A stretch of 64,000 bases of DNA from Parasitella parasitica (GCA_025201805.1 MU619245.1:107967-171966), one strand, 5' to 3'. Shown: positions 34,487-46,890, numbered from the stretch's first letter. Notes: a model not told the origin generated them from the sequence alone. Made by a program: numbers and translations.

Positions 34487-36157
34487 ATGGGTAAAGATAC
34501 TAATAAGAATCTTTTGAGAAATACTGCCACTAGGCTGCACTCTCCATGGCAACTGGATGATAATAGAACTTGGGTTAGTAAATCATGCAGATTTGGTCTA
34601 GTTCCCAAAGAAGATGATTTTGAGGTAGCATCCCAATCAAAAAGAATCAAGTGCCCATGTTTAATATTAAATATAGACATACGTTGATGAAAACATGAAA
34701 AACACAATCTTAAGAATTGAAAAAGAGCAATTAGAAAGAATTGCACATATAAGAGAAGAAGATCCAGCTGACGAGTATGTTTATTAACAACGCCTGTATA
34801 TTCGTCCTATCTAAATGTTTGTGTTATCTATCCAGTGAATTTATCACAAAGAAAACGCAGAGGTTGGATATCCATTCGTCGTCTGTAGCAAATCAACCCA
34901 TCGTCATTCCAACATCGGACCATCAGTTGATTGAGGCGCTATCAGTACCTCAGGAACAGCAAAAACCACTTGTAACATTGAAAGAGGCCATCCTAACAAA
35001 AGTAGCATCAAGAAAAGGTACTCGCCCGCTCCCCCACCCCCATTTGTATGTGTGAAATAGGATGTAATAGTATTCTTGCCTTTAGATCAGTCGCTGCCTG
35101 CCACTGACCCACAAGTGATTCAAATATACAAAAAGTATGCGTTTTCGTGATGATTGGGTATTTTTAATTAATTAAATTTATGAGTTCAGGATTGGCTGTG
35201 CATTAGGTCGATTTCAATCCACACATAGCCGATTGCCCAAAGCGCTAAAAATCATCCCCTCTCTGACTAACTGGGATGAGATCCTCTTGCTGACAAACCC
35301 ATTGTCTTGGACACCCCAAGCAACATATGAGGTTACTAAACTATTTCTATCAAATATCAAAGCTACTCAGACCAAGCAGTAGGTAATTGATACGGTAGTA
35401 GGCTGTCGGTGGTCTTACAACTTGTCCCCTTATTTTTCTCCAGATTCCTTCAGGTTGTATTATTGCATGCTGTGAGAAATAATCTAGTTGGTAGAGCAGA
35501 TGGCCAACTTGATCCTGCGCTTTATCGTGTCTTGAAAAAGGTATTAGTGTGTAATTCAGCGTTGTTCCTGAAGGGCTTGTTGTTTCCGTTATGCGAATCA
35601 AACAGCTGTACGGTTGCTGAGGCATGCATTTTGGCCAATGTTCTAGGACAAACCAAAATACCCGCTCTTCAGTCAGCGACTGCATTACTTTGGCTGTCCC
35701 AGCAAACATTTACATTGCCGATATGCATTCTTATTCGAGTATTTTTGGAAAAACGACAGCCACTGCCATACCGCGTGGTCGACATGCTTACCTTTCAATA
35801 TTTTTGTCAAAGAGAAGGGGCCATCACTCAGCTTCCACTAACGTGGTATCATTCGCTGCAAACATTTGCTCAAAGGTAGATAGATTATCTGTTAAATTTC
35901 GCGGTGTTGTACTCAAATTTGCGTAACCATTCAGTTACAGCAGCGATATGGTGCCTACTCAAAAGAGAGCTCTGCTTACGCTGATACAGCGTGTGTCAAG
36001 TAACGATGAAATCTCATTTGCTATCGAGAAAACAATCAAGTCAGCAATCAGATCGAATGACTATGAACTCGAGACTACCGACGATAGCGATGATACTGTA
36101 GTCTACAACGCAGATGCGGACTCTAATGACAGTGATGATATTATGCTGATCGATTGA
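34487..36157 (+). CDS. Bystin (ENP1), 40S ribosome biogenesis factor
   Basis: About six exons and roughly 430 residues. ATG 34487 starts MGKDTNKNLLRNTATRLHSP. Intron 1 (GTAGCATCCC...AATATAG, about 34625-34676) leads into TYVDENMKNTILRIEKEQLE. Then FITKKTQRLDIHSSS, LVTLKEAILTKVASRK, and the bystin core: LGRFQSTHSRLPKALKIIPS, LTNWDEILLLTNPLSWTPQA, LHAVRNNLVGRADGQLDPAL, YRVLKKVLVCNSALFLKGLL, FPLCESNSCTVAEACILANV, LPLTWYHSLQTFAQR. It ends in an acidic tail (SDDTVVYNADADSNDSDDIM, LID) and TGA 36155-36157. Bystin/Enp1 acts in the nucleolus on pre-40S particles. The N-terminal part is shorter and more divergent than usual. Confidence 0.87.
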
Positions 36158-36338
36158 AATATCCGAGCAAAGCTCAAGCGAAATAATCAGGAAGCCAAAT
36201 AAATGCAAAATTATCAATGTGTTTGCCGTGTTGCATGTATATGTATGTATCCTAGTCTTTTATTAGATATCAATGACAAATTTAAGAAAGCAAGACATGT
36301 AAAAATCAATACCTCCATCAAACAGTGTGCGCGCCTTT

Positions 36339-37047
36339 TTAGTTGTCCAAAGGTCTAAAGTGAAAAATGATTACATTATTTAATCGTAACATGGATATTG
36401 GCGTGCGCAGTAAACTCACCTGTTGAAACCACCTCTACGATTCATATATTGACGGTACTTGAGAGGTTTGTGAACTTTTGCACCAGAAACATCCGCACCA
36501 AGCACTTTCTTATTCTTGGTAGTGTCGAACCCTCCAAACCCCATCAATCTCATCATTTTTGTCTCTTCATCGACCTCTTCCTCCTCGCCATCCTGCTCCA
36601 TGCTCTCAACCTTAGCATCGGCAGGCTTCTTTTTCTCTGGCCTCTTACTGGCCGTTCCGTCCCGCGAACGAGGGCGACGGTAGGATGGTGATTCAGAGCG
36701 GCTTCTACTTCGACCTACATCTCTACCGCGATCTGACAAATGGCACAGGTTAGTTACCACCACACCACACAGTGAGCCGCTCAAATGTAGCTACCTCTTC
36801 TGCCAGGGCTCCTTCTATCTCTTCTAGATGGCGGAGAGCGGCTGGACCTTGAGCGTCTGTATCGATCACGACTATCGTCTCTGCGTCTTCCACGACCTTC
36901 GTATCTATCGTTACTGTCTTCTCTACGTCGTCTTCTAGATCCAGGAGACCTTGATCTTGATCGAGGATCGTCTAAATCTCTATAGTCTCTCTCACGTTGT
37001 CTACTAGAGTATCTCTTTGTTGGTGGCGGCGATGGAGATCTAGGCAT
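36339..37047 (-). CDS. SNRNP27: U4/U6.U5 tri-snRNP 27 kDa protein (SNRNP27)
   Basis: Three exons on the minus strand, about 190 residues. Exon 1 starts MPRSPSPPPTKRYSSRQRER (37047) and is an RS/RD-rich domain. Exon 2 carries RDVGRSRSRSESPSYRR, an acidic stretch and the conserved C-terminal box: KMMRLMGFGGFDTTKNKKVL, KPLKYRQYMNRRGGFNR. Exon 3 supplies PLDN and TAA 36339-36341, completing the family's RGGFNRPLD ending. The protein belongs to the spliceosomal tri-snRNP and influences 5' splice site choice. It lies head to head with another spliceosome-linked gene (PPIE). Assignment rests on the C-terminal box, which is nearly invariant. Confidence 0.93.
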
Positions 37048-37115
37048 AACAAAGTGGAGTAATGGAGAAAAAAAAAAAAAAAAAAAAGAAGAACGCGGCA
37101 GGGCACAGTCTTAAA

Positions 37116-37183
37116 TGTACGGCACCGTACACATGCGTTACAGTACGGTAGGTATGGGCGAACCGGTAGAGTACTGTACAATG
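37116..37183. promoter_or_regulatory. GTACGG palindrome cluster in the SNRNP27/PPIE divergent promoter
   Basis: TGTACGG-CA-CCGTACA (37116-37131) is a perfect inverted repeat with a 2-bp spacer. Another GTACGG (37143-37148) and GTACTGTACA (37171-37180) follow. The start codons are 234 bp apart. Repetition of one motif in a short bidirectional promoter suggests a binding site; the factor is unknown. Confidence 0.4.
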
Positions 37184-37281
37184 TGACTCTATTTCATCCA
37201 GTTCCGTTACCATAAGGAAAGCAGCCAATTTGGCCATGTGGCTTACCTTCCTTCATCCACTAGACGCTTTGACAATCAATC

Positions 37282-38483
37282 ATGGCCACTGTAAATATCG
37301 CAAAAGATAACAAAACGACACTCTATATTGGTAAAGAAAAGCACATTACTTGTAGGTGATTTATCTGCGAGACTTGCTAACACATGCGATAGGAGGTATC
37401 GACCAGCATGTAAATTCAGCCATACTGCATGCCGCGTTCATCCCTTTTGGCGAAATTGTAGCAGTGCAGTTGTCTCCAGACGGTTCCAAAGGTAAAGTTC
37501 AACTTGAGAGATATTTTTTTAAGCGCAATTACGTTGACTTAACAGTATGTTTCTCAAGACGCACGCCCCAATACACATAAAGGCTTTGGATTTGTCGAGT
37601 ACGAGCTACCCGAAGATTGTCAAGCAGCTCTCGACAACATGCATTTGGCAGAGTTGAATGGAAAAGTCATCAAGGTTCAACTTGCTAAACCTCATAACAT
37701 CACAGCTACTTCCCACCGCGCAGGTACAGATAGCGAGCATTTCGACTGTGCAGTGCATCTTTTTTTTATTAATGCCTTTTCCATTTTGTGCATAGTTTGG
37801 ACAGAGGAATCTTGGCTACAGAAATATGCAAACGCAGAGGACGATAAAAGTAAAAGCGCCCAAGAGACAACACAGCAAACAGCAAACAGCGATGATGATA
37901 GCGACAGTGAGCAAGAAAATACGTATAAACCTTCAGGCAAGGGAGGCAGATCTCGTGTATATTTGGATATCGCCATTGGCGGCAGTGTGGCTGGACGTAT
38001 CGAGATTGAACTTCGTGGCGACGTAGTGCCCAAGACTGCAGATAATTTCAGAGCATTATGTACGGGAGAAGCTGGATTTGGATTCAAGAACTCTTCATTC
38101 CACCGCATTATTCCTCAATTCATGTGTCAAGGTGGTGATATCACAAAGGGAAACGGCACTGGAGGCAAATCTATCTACGGAGGCAAATTTGCGGACGAAA
38201 ATTTCACTCTAAAGCACACTGAAGCTGTAAGTTGGTGGTGATGACGATGGCAGTAAACTAACAGCTAAAATAGGGCATTTTATCCATGGCCAACTCTGGC
38301 CCCAATACCAATGGAAGTCAGTTCTTTATCTGCACAGAAAAAACTCCTTGGCTGGATGGAAAGCATGTTGTATTTGGCCTAGTTGTATCGGGTCTGAATG
38401 TTGTGCGTGACATGGAAAGATGTGGATCATCAAACGGCAAAACCTCGAAACGTGTAACGATCGTAGATTGTGGCGAAATTTAA
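37282..38483 (+). CDS. PPIE: RRM-containing cyclophilin (PPIE/CypE type)
   Basis: Five exons and about 300 residues. ATG 37282 starts [16 protein letters not shown]. An intron with CTAAC branch point ends GATAG (about 37350), giving the [52 protein letters not shown] (RNP1). After an acidic linker the cyclophilin domain follows: [70 protein letters not shown]. The catalytic Arg and Phe (FHRIIPQF), Gln (GSQFF), Trp and His (WLDGKH) are all present. It ends TIVDCGEI and TAA 38481-38483. The enzyme is a peptidyl-prolyl isomerase of the activated spliceosome. Confidence 0.93.
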
Positions 38484-38725
38484 GCAGATACACACTATAC
38501 AATGGCAATTCCACTAGGCAAAAATAAAACATTTTTTACTATGCATTGTCTTGCTATAAAGCGCAATCTCGAAATGTTCAATATCAAATTTATTGGTGAT
38601 ATGATATGATAGTGATAGAAAGATATATAATGGTGGTGTGAGACAACAATGAATTGCTTATGTATATATATATGCTATATCTACAAAAAGGTATATAGGT
38701 GAAAAGAAAAGGTATAAAGAAACAG

Positions 38726-39900
38726 CTATTTGAATACGCCAGATGTTGCAAAAACCATGACAACGGTTCCCCAGATCAACAAAACGACCGCAGAGAAATC
38801 CAACAAGCCAAAGTTTGGTATGCTACCATCAATAATGATAGTTTCTGTTGCAACGACAACCTCTTCTCCTTCCTCGACCAAGCTGTTCTCAGACGAAGAT
38901 GCAGCAGATAATCTACCGAGCAAAGGAGCCTTGATATTAGTTTCATCATCAACAGCAGTGGTTGTGATGGAGCCTGCAACAGCAGGATAGCGTCTCGTGA
39001 TCAAACAAGCGGCAGCAGGTAGAATGTAAGCCAAGAATGTAGCAGCAAAACCACCAATTAAAGCATATACTTTTCCTAATGAGCGCACAGTGATACCAAG
39101 AATAGTGATGACGATGAACAAGACGACGGTAACAGCGTAGTGCTGGATCTTGTTGGGTTGGCGAGTAGCAGTTTCAAATCCCAACAACTTCTGGACGGCT
39201 TCTCGAGTGGGGTAAAATCCCATGCTGCATGATATCATTAGCACATTAGGCTTGCAACGCATTTTATAAAAATAGCTAAAGTACTTACGGAATGGTCAAA
39301 ATCATGCTAAACCCAAGTGCGAATCTGCCAATGTTTACAACGAGATCATCGTCAGGAAAGTTCAAGAATAGATTTGGTTGTACATCTTTGCCAAAGCTAA
39401 GGTAGCCAATGACAGCAAATGAAATTGATACCACCCAGCTCATGATTGATGCAAGAGTTGTAGTGATTGTCCATGACCTGATTGTCTGGTCCTTGAGACT
39501 CAAGTAGACGCTAAAGCAAACGTGTGAACATGCAAATGCGAATGCCAGGATACCGAGTGCTCCAAAGATATCAGGCCCCTGCCAATCCAATGGCGATTCA
39601 TGTGATTTGCTGTAGGCAGGTGCACGAACAAGTAAGGTAATCAGGATCAGTGGTAGACACAGGACAGACAAAATCGACCATCTTGCCACTGAGCCAATGG
39701 AGCGAGATAAATTCAGGGGAAATACCTGTTCATGGGATCAGTGTCCATGCAAATCAGCACAGCAGAAATGACTTACAAAAAATATGGCGATAAATGATAT
39801 GACAAGTGATCTCTCTGTCATGCTTGAATATTGAGGAAAGTACAATTGCAACAACACAGGAATTGTATCGCCAATGACTATACATGAATTAGAAATTTGG

Positions 39901-39935
<35 letters not shown>

Positions 39936-40461
39936 TTGCAGGTACAAACAGGTATCCGGTTACTAATTCAAGCGTCAAGTCTTTGATTGTCAAAAAGTTT
40001 CCTAGCCACGTGAGAAAAAAAAGGGGGATCGTCGCATTCCTGCCAAGACACTTACGAATAAAATAGCTGACACAGGCACCAGAGGCTTGCACAAGAATGA
40101 GAAAGTTGAGGAAATAGTAGCCAAACTTGCCAAAAACGTACTCCATCAACACTGCGAATTTGAAGCACTGTGAACGCTGGCCTGACACAACCAGCATATG
40201 CAGGCCCAATTGCGATATAATGGCAACGCAAATTGACAATAGAATGGCTGTCCAGAATCCTGCGAGGTGGATGGCAAAGGGTAGGCCAATGATGCCAGCG
40301 CCTACGGTTGAATTGACGAGGTTGAATGCACTTTCGATCTTTGAGCGAGAGCCGTAGCCAGGTCTGTCAGCTTGCAATAAATCTCTCTCTTCGGCGGTAA
40401 GCAGTATGTCGTCTTGTTTTATGAGCACAGTAGCGCCATAGTTATGTGGGGGGGTTTTCAT
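38726..40461 (-). CDS. Avt-type vacuolar amino acid transporter (AAAP/SLC38-like)
   Basis: About five exons on the minus strand, close to 490 residues, with around eleven membrane segments. Start MKTPPHNYGATVLIKQDDIL (40461). Segment 1 has the family motif ESAFNLVNSTVGAGIIGLPF. Others include FWTAILLSICVAIISQLGLH, FGYYFLNFLILVQASGACVS, TERSLVISFIAIFF, ILGILAFAFACSHVCFSVYL, ASIMSWVVSISFAVIGYLSF, and the C-terminal YAVTVVLFIVITILGITVRS and VLLIWGTVVMVFATSGVFK. Between the last segments lies a long cytosolic loop. Members move amino acids across the vacuolar membrane with protons. An intron holds A32/T32 (39901-39932). The exact Avt subgroup cannot be told from the sequence alone. Confidence 0.87.
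39901..39932 (+). repeat. A32 homopolymer in a transporter intron
   Basis: A T-run on the sense strand of the minus-strand transporter gene, just before an exon. Confidence 0.9.
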
Positions 40462-40688
40462 CTCGATACAAAGAATAAAGAGGAGGAAAAGAATATGTGT
40501 TTAGGAAAAGGGAAGCTTTGACCCCATTTTTATAGCAATAAAACGCATGATCATTAATTGGTGTACACTAAATAATCCTCCTATTATTGGTTTTTTCGAT
40601 GAGTCATGCTTTTATTGTTATGCATTTCTTGTTTGTGAATCTCTTTAAATGTTAATTTGATAGACCACAACTCCTTGAAACTGTATCG

Positions 40689-42225
40689 CTATTGTATTAT
40701 CTTGTTATTCGCAATACTATGTAATTCTTCTGTATTTATTAACACCTGACTTGCTTTTTTTCTGCCAGCCCAAGAATACCACTCCAAGAAGGAATTCACC
40801 TTGACACATTCACCGCAGATTTGCTCTATGCGATGTCTATAGTCTTCTAAATCCAAGCCCAGTCTTGGTGCAATGACTGAACTTTTTTGCTCGTATAAAT
40901 TGAGTAGAACAGAAACAAATTCGCGACTAAGATTTCCGTCGCTTGCTGTTATAAATTCTTGTTAAAAGATGCAAGTATACTGTTCAAGGCTGCAATTTTT
41001 ACCGTAGTGAATGCGCTCCTTTCTGCTTTCAATCACCTGGAATCCTTCTGTTTGGAGCATGCTGCCGTATTTGAGCGCAATCTCAGGATCATGGCCCATA
41101 TCGTTCGAGATTTCTGCTACTATATAATATACGCGGGTTAACGTTTTCTATCTGTCTATCTCTTTATCTTACAAAAAAAAAAAAATGTCCTTACATGTTT
41201 CAATAAAGCATTCAATCATTACCGTTCCTGTAGGCTTTGTTTTGATAAATATCACACTGGAAAATGTCTTTATTTGTACTTACCGAGTGATGCATTTCCT
41301 CAACTCGAACAAGGCCATCAGGTTTCAAAACTCGATTTATTTCAGCAAACAAAATCGACAAACTGTGCGCTTTTACAAGAGAACCAACACATCTTAGATG
41401 GACGTGATCAACTGTTTCATTTTCAAAGGATAAAAGGCTGCTTTCTAGTGCATCCACCCTTTCAAGTTTGATATTGGAGAGGTCTGGCAGATTCTGCACC
41501 TTTTCAGTCTCCAATTCGATTCCCGTAAATTCACATTCTGGATATTGTGTTGCCATATCCTGTGTGTCCATGACACATAAAACAAGTTAAGATTCCTATA
41601 TCGGAAAACGTGGGGCTTCTATATTTTCTTACAAGTATCCAAGCGCCAGAACATGTGCCGATTTGAATGACATGCGCACCATTCTTCAACGCTGGTGCCA
41701 CTGCTGGTGTAACATTTCTATTGTTGAAATCTGTTGAATACTATAATACGTTCGATGCGAAATGAACAGTTTTCGTAATTACCCGTTAAACAAATTTTTG
41801 AGAGCAAAATGGAGCTATTTCAACAACTTTTATACCATGCGAATACCTAGGAATACCCACACACAACTTACATTGTATTGGTAATCTTCGCTATACCAAT
41901 CGTCTGGTAAATAGAAGCTGTTTGTCTGATGGACGCTTTCTGACGACGAATTCTCCATATTGCGACATTCTACAGAAGTTCTGCGTGTAGATGTAGCTGT
42001 AGATGGCATTGTTTCATTGCGATTGAATGACTGGCCAGAGTCCCTGTCAAATAATGGGTGTGGTTGTTGTAAAAATGATGAGTCTGCAGACGATAAAGCT
42101 GATACGCTGCTCGCTTCATTCTTGTCCACACGAGAATGCTGATTTGACGATTGTGGGCGCTGGCTTTGTGCTGAACGAGCAGATTTGGAGCTTGTTGATT
42201 TCTTTTTAGAGGAGACCACACCCAT
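40689..42225 (-). CDS. SAM-dependent methyltransferase with putative N-myristoylation signal
   Basis: About seven exons on the minus strand, close to 410 residues. It starts MGVVSSKKKSTSSKSARSAQ (42225): Gly2 and Ser6 followed by a basic cluster fit an N-myristoylation signal. A Ser-rich unstructured region (to about residue 100) precedes NSFYLPDDWYSEDYQYN, then VAPALKNGAHVIQIGTCSGA (SAM motif I), DMATQYPECEFTGIELETEK, NIKLERVDALESSLLSFENE, VDHVHLRCVGSLVKAHSLS, EINRVLKPDGLVRVEEMHHS. The last exons give QTEGFQVIESRKER, ASDGNLSREFVSVLLNLYEQ and VKVNSFLEWYSWAGRKKASQ, ending TAG 40689-40691. It is a class I methyltransferase of the type-11 kind; substrate unknown. Membrane attachment is inferred from the N-terminus. 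Confidence 0.75.
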
Positions 42226-42496
42226 GATTTTGGTTGAGCCGAGTGTTGAAGAAACAAAAGAAAAAAAAAGAATAATATAGCATACGAGACTTTATTATAT
42301 AGAGGATACCATTCTTACACTAGCACAAACACAATAAACCGCAATTAAATCACCTTACTATTACTGCCTCCACTCAGAATGCAGAAGCTCAAGGTATAGT
42401 TTTATACGGAGTTGATGGGAATGTGAAATCCCGAAGCGTTTGTGCCACATTTATTATGGTAGACGTATTTAAAAAGATAACTTTAATAGCCCATGG

Positions 42497-44166
42497 CTAA
42501 TAGTTATCTTCAATGAACGGTGATGGCGGGTATCCTTCTCGAAGCACGTCTCTGTAGCTCGGTAGTTTGCCATACTCGTCATAATGCTGATCCGAAGGGC
42601 CAAGTAACCAATGATCAAGTTCTTGTCGCACATGAATAGTATCGACATTCTCAGGCACCACTCGCTGATCGCCGCTATCCATTGACGTCCTAACGTGAGG
42701 TACAGTGCCTATTTTAAGCGGGAAGCTGAGCGACATGTTTCTTTCCTTTACGCTATTTTTGAATTTAAGAATGAGGCGCAATTTATGATTGATCTGTAAA
42801 ATGTCCGTTTCAATCTGGGGTGCAATGTGGGGTAAATCAATAGACAGGGACAAATCTTTGAAAGCTAATTATTAGTATACATTTCGCAAGCAAAGGATAT
42901 GTTAAAACACACCAAGCTCTTGCCCATCCACATAATTCGACATATCGTATCTCGAGCCTGATTCAAACAGCCACAGGTTTAGTAAATTCAAGTGATACAT
43001 GGTGTCAAACTTACGAGAGAACTTTCGTTGTCGAGGGACCATTGATTCAGGGTATTGCTTGAGAATTACATTCCAGTCACCTGCCCGGATGCTACATGAT
43101 GTGGTGTGAATAGATGACACAGCAAAACGTCGTGTGTAACACGATCAAAATATACGTACGGATACGATTCGAGTTGCTCCAGGTAATATTCCATAGATTC
43201 AATAATAGCATCATCGCAGATACGGTCGAATCTGCATGAAAAATGAAGCAGTTTTTTTTGAAGACATGTGAATTTCGACATTCCGATTTCGTAACGAAGG
43301 TGGTCTTGTCTAGATCCACGATATCGAATACGTGGTATGGAGTAAAGTGAGTATAAACTAGGATATGAATGTCGGCATATTTGGATGATATGATGTGCAC
43401 CGAGCAACTGCCGTTTATTCTTTGTGCGGCTCATGATATTGGTGGGTGGTGCTATAGATGAGCCATCATCTGTGGTGGTAGTGGTGGCAGTGGTGGTTGT
43501 ACTGGTGGTTGCTATAGTGGACAGAGTGTTGCTGGTTGTTTCACTGCTTCCAGTGCTCAGCTTTCTTTCGCCGCTGAGAGAGGAGCTGCTGTGTATGTTC
43601 ATGCAAGCATTCCAGTAGGTCATTTTAAACCGCTCACTAAGCGAATTTAGTTTAATTTTGGCTGACAGACTGTACTGGATTGAATGATGCGGCAAAAGCG
43701 TCGACGGTGGTAGCTTATGCATGTTGTTGATCTTTAACGAGAATGGCCAGCTGGTTTTTCCCACTCCCAGCACCTGTGGCTCGTCGACAACTGCGATGCG
43801 TTCATGTGCTATCGTTAAACTTGCGTTTGCATGTCCCATTGCTTTCCTGGCGATTCTATCCACGAACCCTAATTGGCTTGATTCCACCGTATTCCATTTG
43901 CTCATGGGAATTTCGTCTGTAACGGTAGCGCCAGCTTCTTGTGACTGAAAGAAATCTGATGTGGAGATCACGCAATTCACGGTGCCTTTGAGCTGAACGT
44001 ATAATTGGCGAATCTGAATAGGCCGAAGAAGGTTTATCTCGACTGTGCCTGAGATGGTATATGATTCATTAGGCAGAGTCGTTTCATCGTCATCACCGAA
44101 TGTATCAATGGTATCGACGTCTGGTATGATGTTCAGGTGCAAGATGGATGATGAATGATTTGACAT
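42497..44166 (-). CDS. Arrestin-family (alpha-arrestin-like) protein
   Basis: About five exons on the minus strand and around 500 residues. Start MSNHSSSILHLNIIPDVDTI (44166). The arrestin N-domain shows SYTISGTVEINLLRPIQIRQ, LYVQLKGTVNCV, then KTSWPFSLKINNMHKLPPST, LLPHHSIQYSLSAKIKL. A Ser/Thr-rich insertion (SSETTSNTLSTIATTSTTTT) follows. The C-domain is SMEYYLEQLESYPYVYFDRV, DWNVILKQYPESMVPRQRKF, LSIDLPHIAPQIETDILQIN, HKLRLILKFKNS. The C-terminus LPSYRDVLREGYPPSPFIED contains an LPSY motif resembling the PY motifs that recruit Rsp5/Nedd4 ligases. Such proteins guide endocytosis of plasma-membrane transporters. The start was chosen because N-domain strands follow immediately. Confidence 0.78.
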
Positions 44167-46437
44167 AATTATGTACGATGTATGCAATGTGTGTTTAGAC
44201 GAAACGTGGCTAACAATGTCGTCAATAGAATTTATGCTGTACTATAAACGAAGAAGAAAAGAAGAAAAACCAAGATAAAACACACAATCTTATATATAGG
44301 CTTTCTGTGTATTTTTTATTAATACGTTTTTTTTTTATTTTTTGCAAATAGAATATACGGAAGCCAAACGGACGTTTCCATTATTGTAAATAAGTGATAA
44401 GGCATGTGATCAAACTGAGCAAAGCAATTCCTTTTTCGGTCATTTTGAGACACCTTTGCTGTGCAATATGTAGTGGGTTGTAACGCAACATATGAGGCGA
44501 CGACAAAAATTTTTAAAAAGAAGAACAAAAGGAATATTCCTTATGTTACGACACTATTTTTTCTTGTAACAAGCAGCATTCTCTCAAGGAAAAGAAGCTT
44601 ATCTTTATATTTTATGATCTGATTGGAAAGTTAAGCTTTTTTTTTATTTTTCATTTTGTAATATAAACACATTATAAAAAACCGGGTACCGAGTTTCCTC
44701 TTTTATGTGTTGTTGTGATCCCATGTGTGACAGAAGCATAAACAATAAAGCTTTTTTGCTGTTCTTTTATAGTCTTTTTACTTTATTTGCGGGTGAATCG
44801 AGCTCACTAGATGCATCCTCGTATGCTACATAATATGACGTAGTTTGGTATCAAGAAATAGAAGGATGAGACTAAGGTTATCCTATTATAAAGCAAAATA
44901 GAGAAAGAAAGAAGCCTGAGAAGGCACGCCCACAGAACGAGACAGAGCGAGTCATGAATGTATACAAATGTTTCAAAATAACATGACCGATACTCGCACT
45001 CTGATGCATTGCACATTTTTGTTCTCATCAAATGTCAAAATCTTTTGTTTTATTTATAGATAGCTTGTCAGCTCTTTCAGTGTGACAAAAAACGAAAGCT
45101 TCGATCAATGAAAGAAAAATTAAACTGTTCCTTGAACGTTATCACTACTACTGTTGTACACTATAGTTTTGCAGTAGTATTATTCTTTTCCAAGCAACTC
45201 CAACTCCTTAATAATAATAAAAATTAACTTGGTATATATAGATCTTGGTGGCACACAATCTATAATTCAAGCTTTAACCAGGTCCACTGACCTCCAGTTC
45301 TATCAGACCAAAAATATATTCACGTCACTGTTCCAATAAACGATCCTGATTTCAAGTTTTTTCTCTTATTGTGAGTATTGTGGAACAATCTATTATATAT
45401 GTATTACTTTTGTTTGTAGTGTTTTATATAGCCGCTAACATGATGAATTTAATAGTGCTACGTACAAGTTTATAGAGCAAAATTTGATAGAATTATTAGC
45501 AAAAAACTGTATTTTACAATTTTTAAAAAAAGTCCGAATTTTGTATAATAAACAAAATATCTAATGCTTGTTTGTAATAAAATGGTTACTTACAATTTTT
45601 TTGAGCTTAGAAACGTTTTAATAGAAAATGTCGTTTTTGGGGTCAAAAGTCGATATTTGTGAAAACAAGCTTTTTGGCCCTTGCAAGTACAGGCAAAATT
45701 GTCGAAATTTTCGCTATTTTCTTACCATTTTGAAAACTGTTCAAAACTGTTCCAAACCATAATTCCAGGTCGTAGAATACGATACCACTTATTTTAGATC
45801 CAAAAAACCGCTTTAATAGAGATATATAACAATTGGAACTTCAAAATTTAGAGTATTCAGCTGGGGTCAGAGGTGCACTCGAATACATTGGTGCAAGTAC
45901 ATGAGTGCACAGTAATTGAGTGAGAATAGTAATTTTCTCTGAAGCCGAAGCATGCGACTAAAATACCTCGCGCCCTATTCTCTTTTAGTTGTAACTGGCA
46001 ACAAGTTTATAGCGAGTGAGGAGCACAATCCTTCTTGAGGGAAACAAAAAAAGTTTGAAAGTGCATTTAAAAAAATCTAAAATTAGACAACATTGCATTA
46101 ACGTCAATTTAATATAATTTGTAACAAAAATGTCATACATGTAAATATATCCTATTGTCTTTGAGTATGCACTTGACCCTCAACATCATTTCGCTAGACA
46201 CTCTATTATCACAAAAGCTTGCCGCTCTAGATACAATCTAGAGTGCACATATAAGGAATTAGTAAAAATATGTATACCTCAAAAATACAGGTTTAATGTG
46301 AAGCGGGATAAATACCTATTTTGTGGTGATTGTTTTTTGGATAAAGAGTTGCTGTACATTTTGAGAAAGAGTTAATCTTACTTGTGAGCAATAAAATTGA
46401 TAATAGCTTTTTATAAAATAGGAAGTTTGGAAAAAAG
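44167..46437. other. Intergenic, AT-rich, with an unusual non-coding segment near 45.6-45.9 kb
   Basis: No gene found in 2.3 kb. The part 45600-45850 (TTTTTGGGGTCAAAAGTCGA and following T/A-rich sentence-like repeats such as CTGTTCAAAACTGTTC) differs in texture and may be an old non-coding repeat, but it has no partner in this window. Confidence 0.4.
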
Positions 46438-46890
46438 GCGTTGGCCGAATTTTTCTTTGTATCAGAATCGGTCCGCTATGTAATTTGCATTGATGGTCAA
46501 GTTGACAATATTCAGAATAAAACTCTCAGACCCTCCTTTCATCCCGGAAGATCAGTTCTCTTCTGGAATCTTTGATTCATTGGCTCTTTATGGCATTGTA
46601 CTTGAAGGTGGTATTTTCCAGGACCATGGATGGTTTGATGGCACGGGTTATGCCATCATCCAACAACAGTCGTTAGATACTGAATATTAACGAAACGTGC
46701 AAACCACGGACTACGCTACTTGGCTCTCGGTTTCCTTATATTGAAACTGTTGTCACAAACAAGGCCACCCCAAAGTGAACTGCCCAAAGAAAACCGCCGT
46801 TCAATGCTGGACATGTTATACTCATGGTCATGAATGTCAACATTGTCCCTGCAATCTCACCTTTGCACCCAAGACCGGACTCTAGCCTAG
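46438..46890 (+). mobile_element. Relic of LINE ORF1 (gag-like, CCHC zinc knuckles)
   Basis: Frame 46490-46690 encodes LSDPPFIPEDQFSSGIFDSL, ALYGIVLEGGIFQDHGWFDG, TGYAIIQQQSL, typical of the ORF1 region before zinc knuckles. After a stop and a frame change, 46748-46886 gives CCHKQGHPKVNCPKKTAVQC and WTCYTHGHECQHCPCNL, two degenerate CCHC knuckles (CX4HX4C kept, first Cys partly lost). The element is broken by stops and has no reverse transcriptase nearby. It could derive from the same LINE class as the 8.1-kb copy, but no shared sequence proves it. Confidence 0.65.

Noticed and set aside
43424-43618. A Val/Ala-rich plus-strand frame
   Set aside because: It is antisense to the Thr-rich insertion of the arrestin gene.
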